From Aplidium turbinatum (Eukaryota; Chordata; Ascidiacea; Aplousobranchia; Polyclinidae), in assembly GCA_918807975.1 (NCBI GenBank), contig OU964931.1, positions 10,550,251 to 10,614,250 of the forward strand: 64,000 nucleotides of DNA, read 5' to 3'. The translations under genes and the position numbers were made by a program. Under the pieces are notes generated by a model. It was not told where the DNA came from, did no database searches, and saw only the letters and a program-made list of their open reading frames with translations. How positions within the stretch are numbered: the first letter of the stretch is position 1; each line of letters begins with the position of its first letter. This document shows positions 58,726 to 64,000 of the stretch, in pieces.

Positions 58726-61700
58726 ATGTCACTTTATCCATCTTTAGAAGACATGAAAGTTGATCAGGCCATTCGGGTAAGTTTTTTGATGATTTATGCT
58801 TATTTTAACTCTAAGAGATGGCCTGTTAAAATAAGAAACAACTTTCATGCACGTTTTAAACACTTCAAGGTTTTGCTATTTTTTACTGGACGTGTTAATA
58901 ATGAAAATGAATTAAGTTTGATGACTTTCCAACACAATGAGCAGTCTTGTCTTCAGTATAACAACATTAGAGCTTTTGAATGTGTTCTTGAGTTTTTTGA
59001 TGTATTCTTTTCAAATGTGTACTAGGCATAAAGTATAGACCTACAGCCCATAGCCTAGGAATAAAAATGACAGATAATTTGACTTTTGCAAATTTTGTGT
59101 ATTTTATTGTGCTTGTCTTAAGGCAATATGGTTGTTTTTTTATTGTATCCAGGCATATGCCTTGCGCTTGAAGATTTGCCGATAGGCTACATTTGCTGTA
59201 GCCTATAGGAATGTTTGTGTCTAAGCAGCCCTCAAAATTAGCTTCCGTCTACGACGGCAAAAACATTGCCGTCGCCAAATCAACAAACCTTGGATTGCGA
59301 CGGCAATTGCCGTATGCTTTAATCCATGGACTTCTAAATAGTAGAATCTGGATTGGAAACCGACTTCACGAAGTGTACAACAGTTGGCCAAAAAGTTACC
59401 AGTTCTTATTTTAGTGCTATTTCAGTTGCTGCCCCACCCCTTCTCATACAGTACCAGCACTGTACGAGTTAGGGTTATTCGCTAAGGGAGGTTTTAGGAT
59501 ACCTTAGTAACTAACCCTAAACTTGGCTGTTGTACCAACTGTTTGGCGAACTGTTGTACACTGCGTACACTACAGTCGGTTTCCAGTCCAGATTCTACTA
59601 TTTAGAAGTCCATGCTTTAATCAAACGAAATTTTATGCGCTTCTTCTTCATCGTGTGTCAAACGGCGGTAGCCCAAAGCATCAGGCAAGCTATTTTATGC
59701 GCTGACAATGCTCTTGTGAACTGTAAAAAGTTTGCAACCTTACAAATACTGGCTTAATTGTTACGTAAAAGTTATTCTTTCATCGAATGCTTATTGTTTA
59801 CCGGTGTCGTTGCGAATATAAAAAGTGGTACAAAATTGGATAAATGGTTCTTCGGCAGTAAAAAAAAGTAATGCTTCCGATGATATGGCATCGCGCGTTC
59901 ATGAACGGGCAGTTTTGCATCTTCAAGTATTCCAGTGACGAGGCGACAACCTCATCCTCCGATGATTCCGATTCTGACTAGTTCTTTATCCAACAGACTT
60001 TGTGTTGCTCGCAGTATCCTATTTGTGCCGAAATTATGTGAGTGTATACGTAAATCGAGGCAATCTTCTCGCAGGGAGCTTTTGATTTGTTACCGGTACC
60101 TGATTGAGCAATTAACGTTATTTCATGATAATTCAACGTCGCTAGATGTCGAATTAATGTAAAACAAACATAAATTTCTTATTGGGCATTGCTGTTACGC
60201 GATATAACCCGCTGGGAAAATTAAATCGATTTGTGCTGACTCGAACGTTGAATCAACCCAAAATTAACTTACTTTTCCCCCCTCCAATGACTTATTTAAC
60301 GTGAATCATCGTAACAGCGTGTGTATCGCGTTGCTCGCTTTATCGCTACTTTTGGTATTATTACATCACAACAAATCAAACAGTGCGGTCGTGGTAGACT
60401 ATTTGATTATTTTTTTCTCTTCTTGTTTTGCATGTTTTGGTACAATTTTTTCGTAATAAACGTTCATAGCAATTGCCGAGGCAATTTCAACTTTTGCCGT
60501 TTGGCCTCGTCAATGTTTTTGCGAAGTAAAAATACAGTAGAACTTGGTTAATCCGGATTCGATTTGACCGGCGATTCCATCCGAATTAGGCGAAGATCCG
60601 GATTAACCGATGACGGTTCACTATCAAGCCTGACGTTACCTAGATAGAAAGGTATCGATAAAAATCACCGAAATTGAAGGCATTAGTATGGTCATCTGCC
60701 AATTCCGAGACGCGCGATCACCACATTAGTGACCCAGTGATAGAGTTCTTTTGAAATGCAGTATGCATGTAAAATGAATGTATTTGTAGACTCTGCGTCT
60801 AACGCAAGAACACACTGGCAAAAGTTACATCTTCAGACATGCGTGTCGGAATAATCTGTAGTCACTCAAAACTTTTGAAAACAGTTATCGAAGTCGAGTT
60901 TCTATGGAAAACTTACAAAAAAATCGGGCAAATCCGGATAAAGCGATAGAGAAAGCGCAACTTTTGTCCGCAATAGGCGAAGATCCGGATTAAATAATCC
61001 GGATAATCCAAAGCTGTTTCTCAAGAAAAAGCTTACAAATCATTTGTACTTCCAGTTTTATCCGGATTAGGCAAAGATCCGGATTAACCGAATCAGGATT
61101 AACCGAGTATGCTAATTTCGAAGACTGTGTGAGTGTTCACAGCAAGTAAAATAGTCCGAGGTGAGGTCTTGGTGCGATGTTTCTGCTTATTAAACTCTCG
61201 CTGCGAGTAAATCAAAGAGGAAGAAATTTTGAACAATTTTTGTCCTAATTAATTTTGTCTGCTCATTTTGCGACGGCATTTTTATTGCCGTAGCAGAATG
61301 GCCATTATGATGTTTGCGGCGGCATTTACCACGGCAATTGCCGTATGCCGCCGCTAATTTCGAGGACTGTCTAAGCATTTTATTAGCTTTACTGGAAACA
61401 TATTCAGGAGGTGGTGTACAAGTCTCTGCCTTTATATTCACATGGATTTAATGGGTATATGATCCTGTTATGGGTGTTCAAACACCAAATTATACAGAGT
61501 GATGCCTTCATGATTTCAAAAATTAAAAACTAAGCCATCATAGTGTAAATCCTAAACGTTCTTATTGAGACTATATAATGGACCATTCTGCCATTAGATT
61601 TTTGATAATGTACGGTATGGAGTTTGCAATATGCCTTGGCCCAATTTCGATTTGAAAAATTTTCATTACAGTATTTCATAAAGTTTCATATATTTTAGGC

Positions 61701-63988
61701 TCAAACTTCACAGCATCAAGACCATGCTTTTGCTCTGCACCTGCAACAACAGGAGATGGCAGCTGCTGGGATACGGCCACCTCCAGTAATGCAACAACAG
61801 CAAGTCACAATTCAAAGTGTATCAAGCCAACCAGGTAGCTAAAGTTTTTGATACATGATCTTTGTGAAACCTCAATTGAACAGGTTGAATTAGCTGAACT
61901 TCAAAATTTAATTACAGGCTAGTTTACTTTATTTCCAATGCAAAATTGTTTACAGCACGTCTAAACCATTTCGTATAATCATAGGTAGCAGATCATCGGT
62001 GGCAAGTTTATACCCTTCGTTAGATGAATACATGGGAATGAACCTTCAATCAGATGAAGTTCGACATAATCTAGCTCTTATCCCATCTCCACAGTTTCAA
62101 GCACCTGCTTTAGTGGATCAAAGACCTTCGCAAATCACAGGTAGACTTATTGTGTAGGTATTGCAATTTGTGCACATTCAGGCTTCTTAGAGCATGGGCC
62201 ACAATGACATAGTCTATTTCATTGGTTGAGGAATCCTTCTTTCAACTTATTATCTACTGGCTACATTATCACTACTTTTGTTCGATTTTTAGCTGAAGCT
62301 TGTGTTAGTTCCACTAAACTGTTGTATTGCATGTATTTTTTTGAAACCAAACCTTTTCTTTAGAAATGTGATAATGTTGTGGTTTAAACCTCACAAGCTT
62401 TGTTAAATGGAAAGTTGCTCTTTTTAGGAATGATTGCACCAGTCAGTTGTCAAGGAGAGATCGGCATGAGAAGAGCTGAAGTGAAACAAGGAATAAGAAT
62501 GATTATTCTTTGCAAAGATGGAAAGGGTAAATTTGGACTGAGACTAAAGTCTGTGAACAAGGTACACGATAATATACTTTATTGTGTTTAAGTGTTGGTT
62601 GGTTGTAAGTAGTATCCATAACACCATGTTTACATGCTTTTATTTCATTATCTATACAGCTAAAAAGTTGATAGGCCTACTTGAGAATATTGAGTATAAT
62701 TGGAGAAAACAGTATACACCAAGAATCACTATTTATATTTGTGCTATCTTCTATCTATATTATCGGCATGTGTTACCAAAACTTATTATATATTAGCACC
62801 ACCATTGAGTCACATAATGTGATTGATTGTGATTTTATTATTGCTGTCCTTCACTGAAAGACGAACATGGAAAATTCTTACAGACAAAATGTATCAAATC
62901 AATTCTGATATGTTGCATTTTTTTTAAATTTGATTCAACATAAGCTGTGAAAAACTCCTGCCTTTGTAAAATGAGATCAAAGAAACGTACCAATTGTGAA
63001 AAACTTTTCATTTTCAGGGAATATTTGTTCAATTTGTTGACAAGGGATCCCCTGCTGCCATGGCAGGAGTGAGATTTGGAGACCAAATCTTGCAAATTGA
63101 TAATGAAACTCTGGCCGGATACAGCAGCGACAAAGTAATCAAAGTCCTGAAGAAAGCAAATCCACAACGAGTTGAATTTGCCATCAGGGATAGGTTAGAA
63201 TTTTTAACTTTACAATGTCATGGTGTCAAATTGTTAACAGAAAACAGATTGAACAACATTGAGTCGTTGCATGCTCGGTTAGTCTAGTAACTGAAAATTT
63301 ACATCAAGTGAGCTGGAAAGCAAGGTCTATCATGTCATTGTCTTACGGAAACATTGACATGTCCGTGAGCATTTGGTGGGTGTTAAATCAACGCCCTTCC
63401 AAGATGCTCTCACAAGTCTGCCACAGGATTGCACATTGTGCTCATAATCCATACATCTCATAAAACATATTGTATTAGCAGTGGTTTGGGATGGTATTTT
63501 ACCAGTTTTTAAATCTATTTCCACACTGGTAAACTGTGTTGAAGCCATCGGGTAGTGTAGTCCATGGACAGTTTAAAATCAAATGATCAACAGTTTTCCT
63601 GCTTTTTTTCGCATTTTAGACAAATTGGTGCGTTTTGATGGCCCCATCGATGAAAAAGTGGTAACATATCTGGCATAACGGGATAAAATTCTATTGTCGC
63701 TGCTACATTCACACAAGGCTTGCCCGCTTGCATAAATATTGCATTGATGTTGATCTCACAATCTATGAAGAATTCATCTTTTTTACTGTATTGTAACATC
63801 TATCACGCTCTTTTAGACCGTTTGAAAGAACGATTACTCTTCAAAAGGACAGCGCTGGCCATGTCGGGTTCATTTACAAGGACGGCAAAATTACTTCCCT
63901 TGTGAAAGATTCCTCTGCTGCACGCAATGGTCTATTGATCGAACATAACTTGTGCGAAGTGAATGGCCAGTGCGTCATCGGTCTGAAG
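58726..63988 (+). CDS. SDCBP: Syntenin (syndecan-binding PDZ adaptor), first six coding exons
   Basis: Exons 58726-58776, 61699-61834, 61985-62140, 62428-62561, 63018-63193 and 63817-63988 join in phase; the last donor (AAG|GTAAGT) leads out of the window. The start [17 protein letters not shown] matches vertebrate syntenin. LYPSL occurs twice (residue 3 and in [11 protein letters not shown]), the type of motif that binds ALIX in the exosome pathway. PDZ1 starts at [10 protein letters not shown], carries the ligand-binding loop in KFGLRLKS and runs through [12 protein letters not shown] to [11 protein letters not shown]2 starts PFERTITL and reads [12 protein letters not shown], then [12 protein letters not shown] and [11 protein letters not shown]. 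Syntenin binds syndecan and other membrane-protein tails and phosphoinositides at the plasma membrane and endosomes. The Q-rich linker ([15 protein letters not shown]) is a local feature. The missing end should hold the last strand of PDZ2 and a short tail. Confidence 0.96.
59328..59614. repeat. Inverted repeat within the intron 1 element
   Basis: CATGGACTTCTAAATAGTAG and the following 40 bp (59330-59392) recur inverted at about 59540-59614 with a few differences. The 150-bp spacer has no recognisable content. Confidence 0.8.
60535..61109. mobile_element. pogo/Tigger-type MITE (ATCCGGATTA repeats)
   Basis: ACTTGGTTAATCCGGATTCG at the left is mirrored by a right end whose complement reads ACTCGGTTAATCCTGATTCG. 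GAAGATCCGGATTAA recurs inside at both ends. TA precedes the left end (60533-60534). Such GGTTAATCCG ends are common in pogo-derived MITEs. Confidence 0.65.
63540..63660 (-). pseudogene. LINE C-terminal relic in syntenin intron 5
   Basis: The minus strand reads [12 protein letters not shown] and, in a shifted frame, [11 protein letters not shown], i.e. C-x2-C...H-x4-C as in the LINE relics at 4885 and 22090. Only this block is left. Confidence 0.5.
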
Positions 63989-64000
63989 GTAAGTTTATTG

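Larger units (their letters stand above)
59226..61369. mobile_element. hAT-like composite element in syntenin intron 1
   Basis: The ends CAGCCCTCAAAATTAGC and GCTAATTTCGAGGACTG mirror each other with two mismatches. TCTAAG lies outside both ends (59220-59225, 61370-61375). Blocks of CGACGGCAATTGCCG and GACGGCAAAAACATTGCCG recur just inside both ends. It contains a foldback pair (59328-59392 against 59540-59614) and a pogo-type MITE (60535-61109). Confidence 0.7.

Noticed and set aside
1-64000. CRISPR arrays, bacterial operons, riboswitches
   Set aside because: Intron-containing animal genes and eukaryotic transposons fill the window; no regularly spaced direct repeats of the CRISPR type were seen.

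Overview
The window is AT-rich animal DNA: small exons with GT-AG introns, chordate-like gene families and many DNA transposons, Penelope-like elements (PLEs), LINEs and SINEs. The gene content would suit an invertebrate chordate such as an ascidian, but that is inference; nothing in the window fixes the species. All exon models were read by eye from splice sites, reading phase and protein similarity.

Layout. (1) 1-1025, plus strand: the last two exons of a C2H2 zinc-finger gene. Their intron holds a foldback element that carries a piece of 28S rRNA and telomere-like repeats. (2) 1585-11148, minus strand: an SLC22-type transporter gene (copy A, nine exons seen, the last two not found). (3) 11149-24110: the space between two divergent transporter genes. 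It is filled with a PLE inverted pair, SINEs, a complete-looking hammerhead ribozyme (16180-16228, minus), a foldback repeat, a young but broken Ty3/gypsy LTR element (18783-22024) and a hAT element. (4) 24111-37994, plus: SLC22 copy B, eleven exons in phase, 566 codons. Its introns hold several hAT-like MITEs, a 750-bp PLE palindrome and a 3-kb transposon with a dead transposase. (5) 40244-45933, minus: a complete eight-exon class A GPCR (368 aa) with an unusual residue set in place of DRY and a C-terminal PDZ-ligand-like end. (6) 47750-57702: nested mobile DNA, including a hAT element, two TA-flanked MITEs, two LINEs and a PLE pair. (7) 58726-63988 and on past the edge, plus: syntenin (SDCBP), six exons seen.

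The host genes look unrelated in function apart from the two transporter genes, which are an inverted duplicate pair with identical exon lengths over exons 1-9. The strongest signals for a second look are the hammerhead ribozyme with hammerhead-like cores in the PLE tails, three divergent inverted PLE pairs, the rRNA fragment in the foldback element, a set of TA-flanked MITEs that share one terminal motif but have different internal 15-mers, and an unusually long tRNA-Leu match behind the 5' LTR.
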